From: a virus
IMG/VR virus record: IMGVR_UViG_3300042197_004232
Location: 1-54,784 of that record
Direction: 5' to 3' (one strand)
DNA: 54,784 nt
Each line of letters starts with the position of its first letter. Position 1 is the stretch's first letter. Under the pieces are notes generated by a model. That model worked only from the letters and a program-made list of their open reading frames with translations, was not told the origin of the DNA and did no database searches. Made by a program: the position numbers and the translations under genes. Of this stretch, positions 42,640-51,606 are shown piece after piece.

Positions 42640-43481
42640 CGCTAAAGAAATTTAGCCGCAAGCAGGTTTTTAATCGGCGCGCGCGGTTATTTTCTGCGCT
42701 CGCACCCTACATAAACACGGTTATCGCCGGCGACCTCATTCGCGGCGCTGTTAGTGATTTGCTTGTCGCGTTGCCGCCTGCGGTATCGCAAAATGCCGTG
42801 TTTGAATCGGTTCGGGCAATTGCCGGGACGACGTTATCGCAAAAAACAGCCGCTCGGCTTGCGTGGCGGCTGGCCGGCAATATCGACAGATTAATTGACG
42901 GATTTTCGGTGGTACCGTGGCGGTCTCAAGTCGAAGACGAGGTCGTGCCGATTTGCGTAGAAAGCGTCGTGCCCACTCGGCGGCGTGACTGTCACGGCTA
43001 CGTGTTGTATTGCCGCGCGCTCGCCGGTTCGCCGGCAGCAGAACTTATTCCGCAGTTTTTTACGGCAAACAGTCTTCGGGCGATTTCACGCGTCGTCGGG
43101 TTTTCGCCCAACACCCGCGGGTCGTTGCAGTACGCGGGCGTTGCGCAGCATTTCGTCAACTTAATGTTTTTTGCCCATGTGGAAGCGGAACGCAGTCGGG
43201 AGCGTCCAGCTTTTCACAATGTGAGTGTCAGCAGCGGCATGTTAAAAGCCAACAAAGAGTTGCTGGCCGTGCGATGCCGTACAGAACCGTGCCCGGACAA
43301 TTTTGAGCACTTCTGCACGAATTGTTTCAAGGGCTACACCGACTGTCGGTTCGCCACGCACCTCAAGACGTATAACGAAGCCCATTGCAAAACCTGCGAT
43401 TCTGTGTCATTCTTTGATCCAGAAGGCCCCGGGTTAATATGTGTTAACTGCAGCCGGGCGACGCAACATGTATCACAGTAG
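42636..43481 (+). CDS. Protein with C-terminal Cys-rich zinc region
   Basis: A 281-residue protein in ATGA overlap. The first 200 residues are helical and basic. Nine Cys follow at 214-272, among them CTNC (227-230), CKTC (251-254) and CVNC (269-272), probably two or more zinc sites. Similar arrays appear in transcription or replication factors, but the family is not recognised. Confidence 0.65.
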   Translation: MTLKKFSRKQVFNRRARLFSALAPYINTVIAGDLIRGAVSDLLVALPPAVSQNAVFESVRAIAGTTLSQKTAARLAWRLAGNIDRLIDGFSVVPWRSQVEDEVVPICVESVVPTRRRDCHGYVLYCRALAGSPAAELIPQFFTANSLRAISRVVGFSPNTRGSLQYAGVAQHFVNLMFFAHVEAERSRERPAFHNVSVSSGMLKANKELLAVRCRTEPCPDNFEHFCTNCFKGYTDCRFATHLKTYNEAHCKTCDSVSFFDPEGPGLICVNCSRATQHVSQ

Positions 43482-43496
43482 TTCACGGAGGAACAC

Positions 43497-44153
43497 ATGG
43501 CTGACATCGGCTACCGCAGGAAGGGCGACACGGGGCCGCTGTACCACCCGGAGCGCGATTACGCGTACATTACGCCCACACTGATGCGCGCCGCTATCGA
43601 GCGGCTGGAGGCCAACGAGCCGGAAGAATGGTACGCGTGGCGGCAAGAGCAAAAAATTACGCAAGAAGAAATTTTGAGGATTGCGGAAGCGCTGGCAGAA
43701 GCGCAACGAGATTTTGTCAACGCTGCCGACCCGGTCTCGTCGTTTGACGCGGCATTGCAGCGGCACGGCTTTCTAGATTGTCGATTTGTAGTGCGGCAAT
43801 ATCTGTTTGCCGCGCTTGGCGAAATCTGCTGCGCGGCGTGGTTTCACGCCGTCCGTGAAGTATCCGTGATGGGTGAAGAATCTCCAGCGCAGACGGACAT
43901 GGCCCGGTTTAGCGCCGCCGTCCGTGAATTCGTCAATAAACATCGCTCGTCCGTGTACGACGTTTCATTTCTGGCCGAAAATCTTCGCATGCGAAACGAT
44001 GTTTTGCGCGCAAGAGAACAGGCGCTGACAAAGCAGTGTCACGCGCAAGCGCTGGAACTGGCTCGCTGCCGTGACGAAGTAGTCCGCGGCAAACACGCCG
44101 CAAACTGTGGATTGTTTACTCGGCTGTGGCGCAGACTTCGCGGGCGCGCGTAA
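43497..44153 (+). CDS. Unknown protein
   Basis: A 218-residue protein with a clear GGAGG ribosome site. It starts MADIGYRRKGDTGPLYHPERDYA, has a mostly helical body and a coiled-coil-like segment LRMRNDVLRAREQALTKQC, then a basic end (RLWRRLRGRA). The function is unknown. Confidence 0.6.
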   Translation: MADIGYRRKGDTGPLYHPERDYAYITPTLMRAAIERLEANEPEEWYAWRQEQKITQEEILRIAEALAEAQRDFVNAADPVSSFDAALQRHGFLDCRFVVRQYLFAALGEICCAAWFHAVREVSVMGEESPAQTDMARFSAAVREFVNKHRSSVYDVSFLAENLRMRNDVLRAREQALTKQCHAQALELARCRDEVVRGKHAANCGLFTRLWRRLRGRA

Positions 44154-44176
44154 CGCGAGCACACTAGAAAGCAAAA

Positions 44177-44821
44177 ATGCCAAAATACAGGATGTACAAA
44201 GATGCTGAAACGTTTGCCGCAAAAGTCGGCAAATGTCCGGCGGGCGCCACGCGATTCCTTGGATTAGATTTAGGGAGCAATTGCGGCGTGGCGGTGTACG
44301 ACCACACCCCCGGAAAAAGACTCTTGCAGGACAAACTGCAATTGTTTCAGTGGGATTTGTCGCCGCAGGGACTGGAATCTGGCGCGGCGCGGTTTGTTCG
44401 TTTGCGCGCGTTTTTAAACGTGACGCGCCCCGAGGTCGTCGGGTACGAGGACGTTAAATACTCTCCGCCCCGAGAGTTTTTTGTCAACAAAAAATTCGGC
44501 ATTCCGGCCGTGTTGTCGCGGGTGGCGACAGCGTCGGAGGTTCTGGGCGGGATGAAGGTGACCGTCGCCACGTGGGCGGAAGAAAACAATCTGGTGTCTA
44601 ACGGGTACGCAATTGCCACAATCAAGAAATACGCAACGGGCAACGGCAAGGCTAGTAAAGAAGAAATGATCGTCGCAGCGAACAAAGCGTTTGGCGCGGC
44701 GTTTGACACTGCGAAATACAAATCGACCGGAATCGACAACGTCGTAGATGCAGCGTTCGTGCTGCTTTTACTGCTACAGAAAATCAGCGCTGGAATGCCT
44801 GCGCCGCCAAATAAACCATGA
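44177..44821 (+). CDS. RuvC-like Holliday junction resolvase
   Basis: A 214-residue RNase H-fold nuclease. FLGLDLGSNCGVAV (Asp31), VGYEDVKY (Glu91) and DNVVDAAFVLLL (Asp187, Asp191) provide the four acidic metal ligands, and TIKKYATGNGKASKEEM is the typical RuvC segment before them. It should cut branched DNA after recombination, fitting the RecA, UvsW-like and SbcCD-like genes upstream. A transposase can be excluded by its size. Confidence 0.85.
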   Translation: MPKYRMYKDAETFAAKVGKCPAGATRFLGLDLGSNCGVAVYDHTPGKRLLQDKLQLFQWDLSPQGLESGAARFVRLRAFLNVTRPEVVGYEDVKYSPPREFFVNKKFGIPAVLSRVATASEVLGGMKVTVATWAEENNLVSNGYAIATIKKYATGNGKASKEEMIVAANKAFGAAFDTAKYKSTGIDNVVDAAFVLLLLLQKISAGMPAPPNKP

Positions 44822-45471
44822 CCCGGCCGTCGTCTTTTATTCAAGTTGACGCAGTCACAAACGCCGATCGCGTCTTGTCTTTATCGTGCGCGGACGTATT
44901 GCGCCAAGCCGGACCCGACATCGCGTTATTCACGCCGGCGCTCCTCGTCACGCACGGCGGCTTTGACCGCGATCCGGTCATGGAATTTTGCGCACGCTTT
45001 CCGCACGAGGCTGAAAACGACAAGCCGTTTTGCATCGACCTTAAACCGTCTACATCCGAACTGTTTTTTGCCGGGCTGGGTGTGAAAGCCATCCCCGGCG
45101 TCGGAGAGTCAGTGCACTGGGGGAAACGCTTATATGGTGTACCAAAAACTCGCGAAGAAGACTGTTTCGCTTTTTTGCACGGCATCATGTTTTCGGAGAA
45201 AGACCGCGGGTTTTTTGCCAGTGTTTTTTCGTACGACATGCGGGTCATTGATCCGACTGGGTGGGTTGGCGAGACCCTGCTCGTAAAAGTATTTGGTGTT
45301 GTGTCTAATCAATTTATCGCGCTGCTCGCTGACAATCCTGCCGGGCCGCCGTATGCGCAGTACGTACCGGTGACGTCGCCGACGGCCGCCATGCAGTTTT
45401 TGCAGCAGCGCAATATTGTGAGTTCGTTCACAGCGGAAGACCCCCTCGATATGCGAGAGCAAGATGAGTGA
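44818..45471 (+). CDS. Unknown protein
   Basis: A 217-residue protein in ATGA overlap with the resolvase. It is alpha/beta with many Phe and Gly (PSTSELFFAGLGVKAIPGVG, FLHGIMFSEKDRGFFASVFSYDM). The family is not recognised. Confidence 0.6.
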   Translation: MTRPSSFIQVDAVTNADRVLSLSCADVLRQAGPDIALFTPALLVTHGGFDRDPVMEFCARFPHEAENDKPFCIDLKPSTSELFFAGLGVKAIPGVGESVHWGKRLYGVPKTREEDCFAFLHGIMFSEKDRGFFASVFSYDMRVIDPTGWVGETLLVKVFGVVSNQFIALLADNPAGPPYAQYVPVTSPTAAMQFLQQRNIVSSFTAEDPLDMREQDE

Positions 45472-45883
45472 GGCTGTAGCTGCCACGCCCGCCGGGCTGG
45501 CGTGGCACGTCGTTATTCTGGACACGTACGGCACGTTTTCGACCGAGACGTACGAGACGGCTGACGCGCTGGCGTTGCGGTTGAAAGACCTTGTCGACCG
45601 AGACGTGTCTGTGTCCTGTTTTTGTGGCGCACGCGTACAGATATCAAAACCACCGCTGCGCTACCTGATGACGCCGCAGGGAAACATCCCGCTCTTTGAC
45701 GAACAACCAGACATCGAACCTGACGACACGGGGTATCTTGGCGTTGACCCCAAGCATTTAGAAGACCCGCCTGTGCTGCAGCCGCCAAGAGCGGCAACCG
45801 GTACGGCTGATGAGTTTTTTTCAGACGACGATGGAGATGCCATCAATATTTTTGACAGCGCTCTTCCCGACTCAGATGCCTAA
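45464..45883 (+). CDS. Unknown acidic protein
   Basis: A 139-residue protein overlapping the previous gene by eight bases. The N-terminal 65 residues are alpha/beta (WHVVILDTYGTFSTETYETAD); the remainder is Pro/Asp-rich and disordered (FFSDDDGDAINIFDSALPDSDA). The function is unknown. Confidence 0.6.
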   Translation: MSEAVAATPAGLAWHVVILDTYGTFSTETYETADALALRLKDLVDRDVSVSCFCGARVQISKPPLRYLMTPQGNIPLFDEQPDIEPDDTGYLGVDPKHLEDPPVLQPPRAATGTADEFFSDDDGDAINIFDSALPDSDA

Positions 45884-45933
45884 ATTTTTGCTTATATCGC
45901 GGCATATTTAATGCTCCCGCTTTTGCTAGTGGG

Positions 45934-45955
45934 GCATAGAAAGAAGGGTCTATGC
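45934..45955 (+). promoter_or_regulatory. Hairpin covering a ribosome site and start codon
   Basis: GCATAG (45934-45939) pairs with CTATGC (45950-45955) around a 10-base loop that holds AAGAAGGG. The ATG at 45952 lies in the 3' arm. Folding would limit ribosome access, so the next gene may be translationally controlled. The stem is only six pairs. Confidence 0.4.
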
Positions 45956-46137
45956 GTGTTGTTACATTTCGTGGTGTCGCGGTCAAGCGACAGCGAAAGA
46001 TCGCCGACGATAAGATTCTGCTCGTGTTTTACTCCCGGCCGCCGATTGTCGTTACGGCCGCCGAGTGGGAAACCGAGAAACAAAACATGTATTACGACGC
46101 GAGCGTCAAGCGCAGCGACGTAGTACGCAGCCTTTAA
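45952..46137 (+). CDS. Unknown small basic protein
   Basis: A 61-residue protein with GAAGGG before ATG 45952. It is beta-rich and basic at first (RVVTFRGVAVKRQRKIADDKILLVFYS) and ends in a charged helix. The function is unknown. Confidence 0.6.
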   Translation: MRVVTFRGVAVKRQRKIADDKILLVFYSRPPIVVTAAEWETEKQNMYYDASVKRSDVVRSL

Positions 46138-46146
46138 AGGAACTAC

Positions 46147-47178
46147 ATGGCTACAGCAGTGGACAATACGAATATGGGCGCAGAGTCCAAGGTGCACTCG
46201 GTTATCGAGCAGCAAAAACGGCTGCTCAAGCGGTTAGACGATGTGAGCCACTATCTTGGTGGTGTAGGCGCCGGGCTTTACCTCCCCGGTATTAACTGCA
46301 CCTTTGACAACCCGTTCCGCCGCGTCGATGGGCGTCGGCCTCCGATCGTCACGCTTGAAGTGTGCGACGACGGGTCTTTGAAATTCACGGGCGCGATCAG
46401 TCGCCCGCGCAACGGAAAACTGACGTACTCGCCAATTTTCAGTTACGACGTGTCGCGGCCGTACACGCCGCGAGGCGACGGGCAGTCATTGCCGGCGAAT
46501 AACATTGTGCTCGCGCGGCGGGCCAATGAGTTGCTGGCGGCGCTGTCCGGCTATGGTCGTCGGGTTAGTTTCGGTATGCACGAGGCGCTGCCGGCACTGG
46601 CGTTTCCGGAAGTGATCCGCGAGCACGGCCGCATCGTGGCCGAGAACTACACGTGTGTTCTCGGCTTCGAAGTCGACAATCCGGCAGTACAACTTGACAC
46701 GGTTTTGGTCCGTCGGCGCAATCCCGCTGAGAAGATTCTGGCGCGCCACGGGATCGAATACCCGATGTCGGTCGGACCGGTCGAACTGGAAAACCTCGTT
46801 ACTGAACTGCGGGCTGAGTTTCCGACAGACGACATTGACTGGGTCGCCGGCGTAGAGGCGCTGTTGTTTAAGCAGCCGCACTTCTCGTTCTCGGTTTCCC
46901 GCGCGCAGGCTCTTGTGACGGACCCGGACGCCGTCGTCAGCGCCATGCGCGCGCTGCTGCCCAAGCGCTATCAGTTTGAGGCCGCGTACTCGGACCTTTT
47001 GATCGCAGCCCGAAATCCGGAGCAGCCGTTGAAGATCAGCCGACTGTCCGCAATTCAGTTGTTTCCGATCGAGACGGCGTACGATCTGCCAGACGGCTAC
47101 GGCGGCAGCGTACTGACTCGAATCAACATGGTGGCCCCGTCGAGCACCCGACAGGACGTGGTGCAGGTAACTGCGTAA
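46147..47178 (+). CDS. Unknown protein
   Basis: A 343-residue protein with AAAGGA upstream. It is alpha/beta with a soluble profile: a helical start (SKVHSVIEQQKRLLKRLDDV), then beta segments such as RRPPIVTLEVCDDGSLKFTG. It stands shortly before the terminator that closes the middle genes. No motif is recognised. Confidence 0.65.
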   Translation: MATAVDNTNMGAESKVHSVIEQQKRLLKRLDDVSHYLGGVGAGLYLPGINCTFDNPFRRVDGRRPPIVTLEVCDDGSLKFTGAISRPRNGKLTYSPIFSYDVSRPYTPRGDGQSLPANNIVLARRANELLAALSGYGRRVSFGMHEALPALAFPEVIREHGRIVAENYTCVLGFEVDNPAVQLDTVLVRRRNPAEKILARHGIEYPMSVGPVELENLVTELRAEFPTDDIDWVAGVEALLFKQPHFSFSVSRAQALVTDPDAVVSAMRALLPKRYQFEAAYSDLLIAARNPEQPLKISRLSAIQLFPIETAYDLPDGYGGSVLTRINMVAPSSTRQDVVQVTA

Positions 47179-47180
47179 CA

Positions 47181-47462
47181 ATGCGTTACTTCCTCAAGCC
47201 TGAACAATCCGTGCTGGACTGGCTGCTGTCTCACGACGCAGAACCGCACATCCTTCCCGTCTTCCCAGAAGACGAACACTCAGGCTTGGTGGTGGCTCAC
47301 CTACTTTCCGGTGGAGTATTTGCAGAGGTAATCCCAACCGCGGCGCATGTCGCAACGGCGTGTGGGGCCGGGCTTCCGCTCGGAAGGCTGTATTTTCAGG
47401 TTCCCAAAAATCTGTTATACAGCGTCTGCGAGAATCTCCAGCCGGGAGACTTTGGGGGTTAG
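47181..47462 (+). CDS. Unknown small protein
   Basis: A 93-residue protein starting two bases after the previous gene. Ala/Gly/His-rich stretches (SGLVVAHLLSGGVFAEVI, AAHVATACGAGLPLG) could be buried strands. Its stop lies inside the stem of the terminator that follows. Confidence 0.6.
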   Translation: MRYFLKPEQSVLDWLLSHDAEPHILPVFPEDEHSGLVVAHLLSGGVFAEVIPTAAHVATACGAGLPLGRLYFQVPKNLLYSVCENLQPGDFGG

Positions 47463-47488
47463 CGCTATACAGCGCGCCCCCTTTTTTT
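47454..47488 (+). terminator. Rho-independent terminator
   Basis: GGGGG (47454-47458) pairs with CCCCC (47477-47481), enclosing a GCGC/GCGC inner stem, followed by TTTTTTT. It separates the middle genes from the virion region and overlaps the stop codon of the previous gene. Confidence 0.9.
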
Positions 47489-47505
47489 AGATATCAGAGG
47501 TCTGC

Positions 47506-48426
47506 ATGCCAGCGTATCAAGACCCGTCACAAGTAAAGATGGAAGACGGCCGGTCTATGGCCGATTTTATGCGCCGCGGGCCGCAAGGCATTCGTGGCGT
47601 CGTGGTGTCGCCAGCCACGGCGGGCGGCACGCCTGTGAATTTCGATCCGCACGACATGTCGAAAACATCGATTAATGTGATCGACCCGGACGGCAAACAA
47701 TTACACAATCTTGCGCTATCGCAGTTGACGCAAGACCGGGTAAACGCTGCTATTGCCGCCGCGGCAGAAACAGTACCGGGTGACGACATTAATTCCATTA
47801 GGGAGCGGGCAGCCATGGTTTTTGAAGAGTTGGCAAAAACAGCCGGTAACGGTGTGCAGCGGGTGCCGGTAAAGACAACAAAACAACCCAAACAACCAGC
47901 GCCCGCGCCGGTTACCTTGCCGGAAGATGAAGAAGAGATCGTGCAGGAGTTGCGGGAAGAGGTGGAGCAGTCTGTTCCGCTGCTGGAGAAGATCGACCGC
48001 ACGTACAGCCCGATGGCGGCTTTTGGGCTTAAAAAGCGCGCAGCCGCGCCAGCGATTGCTGGCGGCAGCCCCGTTTCGTCGTCGGCGCGAGTCGGTCCGC
48101 CGCAGAAACTGGTCTATTTTGAGAAAGAAGGTATCGGCACAGTCCCTGCGTTTTTTCACGACATTATCGTGTCGGTCTCGCTCCCCGATGACGACGCGAT
48201 CGATGAAAGCGGGTTTATGGTTCTTATTTACGACTTGCGGTTTGAACAAAATGCAGCGCGTTGGTTTCCGCCGTCAAACGATCCGTATCAGCGGCCGTGG
48301 GCGGTACAAATCAGCGATGACTCCAAGTTGTATCTTGTGCATACGACTGGTTTTCAGTATGTTTATGATCACCGCGAGTACTGCATTTTATTGGTTGAAA
48401 AAGCCGTTATGGCGCCCGGAATGTAA
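47506..48426 (+). CDS. Unknown protein, start of virion region
   Basis: A 306-residue protein that opens the block after the terminator. A Pro/Lys linker (KTTKQPKQPAPAPVTLPEDEEE, about 122-145) separates a helical N-terminal half from a beta-rich C-terminal half (VPAFFHDIIVSVSLPDDDAID, YLVHTTGFQYVYDHREY). Its place just before the portal gene suggests a virion or assembly protein, which is inference. Confidence 0.65.
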   Translation: MPAYQDPSQVKMEDGRSMADFMRRGPQGIRGVVVSPATAGGTPVNFDPHDMSKTSINVIDPDGKQLHNLALSQLTQDRVNAAIAAAAETVPGDDINSIRERAAMVFEELAKTAGNGVQRVPVKTTKQPKQPAPAPVTLPEDEEEIVQELREEVEQSVPLLEKIDRTYSPMAAFGLKKRAAAPAIAGGSPVSSSARVGPPQKLVYFEKEGIGTVPAFFHDIIVSVSLPDDDAIDESGFMVLIYDLRFEQNAARWFPPSNDPYQRPWAVQISDDSKLYLVHTTGFQYVYDHREYCILLVEKAVMAPGM

Positions 48427-48428
48427 CC

Positions 48429-48587
48429 ATGGAAAAACAAGGCGTTATTCGCGAGGGGCTAACTCCGCCAGAAACCGCGCCGGAGAAGACGGCCGGCGTT
48501 ATTGACAGCAAAACGCCGACGGCGGCCGAACTCGACCGGGACTTCCGCAAGCGGGCGGCCGAGGTTGTGCGCGCATCTGAAAAATAA
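48429..48587 (+). CDS. Unknown 52-residue protein
   Basis: A short gene between the protein at 47506 and the portal, starting two bases after the upstream stop. It is charged with a Pro/Thr-rich start (REGLTPPETAPEKTAG) and a helical end (ELDRDFRKRAAEVVRASEK). It has no motif. Confidence 0.55.
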   Translation: MEKQGVIREGLTPPETAPEKTAGVIDSKTPTAAELDRDFRKRAAEVVRASEK

Positions 48588-48598
48588 GGGGTGTTCTG

Positions 48599-50536
48599 GT
48601 GACGCTGACTCCATCCTCCAATCTGGGCTACAACTCACTCGGCAAGGGCGTACAGTCAGACGAGCGGTTTCCAGACCCGTTCTGCGACATTGCCAGTCTT
48701 TCCATGCCGGAAAGTATTCAGACAGCCTTGCGCTGGGTTGAATACATCATGAACGCCAACGGGCCGTACCGGCAGGCCATCGACCGTGTGGTGTCGTACT
48801 TCATCACGGACATCGAGGTTTACGACATCGGCGAGAACACCACCGGCCGCGAAGAGAAAGAAAAGTTTCGCGTGTTCTTGGACGACACGCTGAGCGTCAA
48901 AAATGTCTTGCATACCGTAGCGCTTGATTACATGACGTATGGCAACGCGTTTACAAGTCTGCTCGTGCCGTTTCGGCGATATCTGTCGTGCCAGTCGTGC
49001 GGGTTGGAAATGCCGCTGGAGCAGGTATACAACTCGAAACAATGTGCGTTTAAATGGCAGGAATTCCAGTTTCACGCCACGTGCCCGAAGTGCAAGAAAA
49101 CAGGAGAGTGGCGGCACATCGACCGGCGAAGCGGTGACAACAACTCCATGCACGTCAAGCGCTGGAGTCCACACGAGATCGATATCTTGTGGGACCCCTA
49201 TACCGACGAGTGCTCGTATGTCTGGAAGATTCCGCAAGATTATCGGGCGCTGATCAAGGCGGGGCATTTACACCATCTGGAGCGGGCCAGTTGGGAGGTG
49301 ATTCAAGCGATCAAGAACGAACAAAATCTGATGTTCGACAAGGGCGTCATTTATCACCTGAAAGAAGACGCGCTGGCTGGCATGCGTAACCGTGGCTGGG
49401 GCATTTCTCGTGTGCTCGCTAATTTCAGGCAGGCGTGGTACTACCAGATTCTGCACCGGTACAACGAGGCGATTGCGCTCGATTACGTTATTCCGTTTCG
49501 GGTTATCACGCCGGCGCCCAGAGGCGGCGACGCCCAATCGGCGGACCCGGTGCACACAATTAATCTGTCAAACTTCTCCGCCCGCGTACAGGCGATGCTG
49601 CGCGCCCGGCGGACCGACCCGGCGCGCTGGAATGTGCTGCCGTTTCCCGTGAACTATCAGGCCCTTGGCGGCGACGCGTCCCAACTGGCGCCGAAGGACT
49701 TGTTGGATCAGGCGTTGGAGACATTGCTCAAATGCATCGGCATGCCGGTTGAGTTGTTTAACGGCACGCTGACGCTGCAGGCGGCCCCGGCAGCCCTGCG
49801 GCTTTTTGAAGCAAATTGGGGTCATCTGCCGCACAACCTTAATCGGTTTTTAACAGAATTGGCGGCGCACATCGCCAAGGTCATGTCGTGGGAGCCGGTC
49901 GGTGTCAAACTGACTCGGGTCACACATGCAGACGACCTCAACCGCCAGATGGCAAAACTGCAGTTGATGCAGGGCCAGATGATCAGCAAGACGACAGGGC
50001 TCAAGAGCGTCGGCGTCGACTACGAAGAAGAAGCCAAACGGATGCTCGAAGAGGAGCGGATTTACGCGGAAGAACAAGAGCGCATGCAGAAAGAGATGGA
50101 GCAGGCGCAGCAGATGAAAGACCTGTCACAAAGCGGCAACATGACGCTTAACATGGGGCAGGCCGGCGCGGGCGCAACGGGCATGCCTCCGGCCGCCGGC
50201 GCCGCACCAGCGCCTGCGGGCGGGCAACCCGGCGGTCCGATGGCCCCGGGACAGCCCACCGCCGTCGATCAATTCCTGATGCAGCGCACGAACGCGCCAA
50301 ACATTCCGCGGACGCCCGAAGATTTGCAGCAGCAGGCGCAACTGATCGCGCATCAATTGTTGTCATTACCGGAAACGCTCAAAGATTCTGAACTCATCAA
50401 ACTCAAGCGCGGCGACGCTACGATGCACGCGCTGGTAACCAGCATTATCGACGACATCCGGCAGCAGGCCCGGTCGCAAGGCGGCGCAATGGTCATGGCG
50501 CAGCAATACGGACAGCCCACCGCCGTCGGCATGTAA
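48599..50536 (+). CDS. Portal protein
   Basis: A 645-residue protein from GTG 48599. MNANGPYRQAIDRVVSYFITDIEV and LHRYNEAIALDYVIPFRVITPAPRG with the later KCIGMPVELFNGTL are typical of a large-phage portal family. A zinc-ribbon-like insertion, CQSC (131-134) and CPKC (162-165), lies near the start. A coiled coil (about 480-520) and a Gly/Ala/Pro-rich linker precede a final helical region with RGDATMHALVTSIIDDIRQQ. It should form the dodecameric ring at the capsid vertex for DNA entry. Confidence 0.85.
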   Translation: MTLTPSSNLGYNSLGKGVQSDERFPDPFCDIASLSMPESIQTALRWVEYIMNANGPYRQAIDRVVSYFITDIEVYDIGENTTGREEKEKFRVFLDDTLSVKNVLHTVALDYMTYGNAFTSLLVPFRRYLSCQSCGLEMPLEQVYNSKQCAFKWQEFQFHATCPKCKKTGEWRHIDRRSGDNNSMHVKRWSPHEIDILWDPYTDECSYVWKIPQDYRALIKAGHLHHLERASWEVIQAIKNEQNLMFDKGVIYHLKEDALAGMRNRGWGISRVLANFRQAWYYQILHRYNEAIALDYVIPFRVITPAPRGGDAQSADPVHTINLSNFSARVQAMLRARRTDPARWNVLPFPVNYQALGGDASQLAPKDLLDQALETLLKCIGMPVELFNGTLTLQAAPAALRLFEANWGHLPHNLNRFLTELAAHIAKVMSWEPVGVKLTRVTHADDLNRQMAKLQLMQGQMISKTTGLKSVGVDYEEEAKRMLEEERIYAEEQERMQKEMEQAQQMKDLSQSGNMTLNMGQAGAGATGMPPAAGAAPAPAGGQPGGPMAPGQPTAVDQFLMQRTNAPNIPRTPEDLQQQAQLIAHQLLSLPETLKDSELIKLKRGDATMHALVTSIIDDIRQQARSQGGAMVMAQQYGQPTAVGM

Positions 50537-50541
50537 CAACT

Positions 50542-51585
50542 ATGAGCGTCGGTATCTACACGCACTACGCGCACTGCGATCAGGCGTATTTTGCGGTCCG
50601 GCTGGCCGATTTTCTGCGCGACCACGGCGTTGACTGTTCGATATACGCGGACAATCCCCCGGCAAAACTTCGGACGGGTTACGACAACTCCGTCATGCAC
50701 AAACGCCGGCTCCCGTTTACCGAGTGGGCCGAATTTGCCCAAACGATTGTGTGGACGCACGTGCCCCGCATCGAGCAGATTACGTACGCCAAGCGCATGG
50801 GCATCCGTACGGTGTTGGTGCCCATGTGGCAAGAGTTGCAGCCGCCCTTTAAAAAAGCGATACGGCAGGCCGATCATTTAATTGCGCTGTCTACGGAATG
50901 CCGGGAACTGTACCACGCGGTGTATAAGTTTCGAAATGTCACGATGATTCCGTTTGATGCCGGGCTGCCGGTCGTCAAAAAAGACAGCAATATCGACCCC
51001 AAATCGGTCAAACTGCTGCTGCCGTGGTTTGACCGGAATGCGCGCTGCACGCAAAGTGACTTTTTGTCGCACCTCGCCTACCTGCTGCCGAACATGCCCG
51101 AAGCCCGGCTGACCGTAGGTATTTCGTCCAGTAAGTTTTCGCCGGCCATTGCGCAGTTTTTCCGGCGGTTGAGCCACAAAACACAGGGCCGCGTCGTGCT
51201 GCGGCGAAATGTCCCGGTTACGGCGCGGCCCGGCTTATTCGCAGAACACGACCTGACCATCTTCCCGGCCGAGTGTGACAACTACGGGTTTTGCAACCTT
51301 GTGTCTATCAATTCTGGTACGCCGGTCCTGACATTCGCTGTTCCGCCCCAGACCGATTTCGTATATCCTGACGCCAACGGTGTGCTGGTCCGGACGAAGG
51401 TAGATTACGACGAAAACGGCGTGCCACATGCCGCTCCGCGCTACGAACTGTTTGCGGCAGCATTGCAGACAATGATTGCCGAACCCGAGCACATCAACGC
51501 GTTAAACAAAAAAATCAACTACAACCTGCATTCGCGGCGGAAATCGTTTGATTTGGGCTGGCAATCGATCTTGCGCCTGACTTGA
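50542..51585 (+). CDS. GT-B type glycosyltransferase
   Basis: A 347-residue protein, five bases after the portal. It has two Rossmann-like halves: GIYTHYAHCDQAYFAVRLADFLRDHG at the start and the donor-binding C-terminal half with FAEHDLTIFPAECDNYGFCNLVSINSGTPVL, whose ExxNxxxL-like run is the family 4/1 signature. It would transfer a sugar from a nucleotide donor. Its place among virion genes suggests glycosylation of a structural protein. Confidence 0.8.
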   Translation: MSVGIYTHYAHCDQAYFAVRLADFLRDHGVDCSIYADNPPAKLRTGYDNSVMHKRRLPFTEWAEFAQTIVWTHVPRIEQITYAKRMGIRTVLVPMWQELQPPFKKAIRQADHLIALSTECRELYHAVYKFRNVTMIPFDAGLPVVKKDSNIDPKSVKLLLPWFDRNARCTQSDFLSHLAYLLPNMPEARLTVGISSSKFSPAIAQFFRRLSHKTQGRVVLRRNVPVTARPGLFAEHDLTIFPAECDNYGFCNLVSINSGTPVLTFAVPPQTDFVYPDANGVLVRTKVDYDENGVPHAAPRYELFAAALQTMIAEPEHINALNKKINYNLHSRRKSFDLGWQSILRLT

Positions 51586-51606
51586 CGCTAGTGCATGGAG
51601 GCACTT

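Noticed and set aside
44177-44821. Transposase or CRISPR nuclease because of the RuvC fold
   Set aside because: The length (214 residues), the intact four-acid set and the neighbours fit a phage Holliday junction resolvase.
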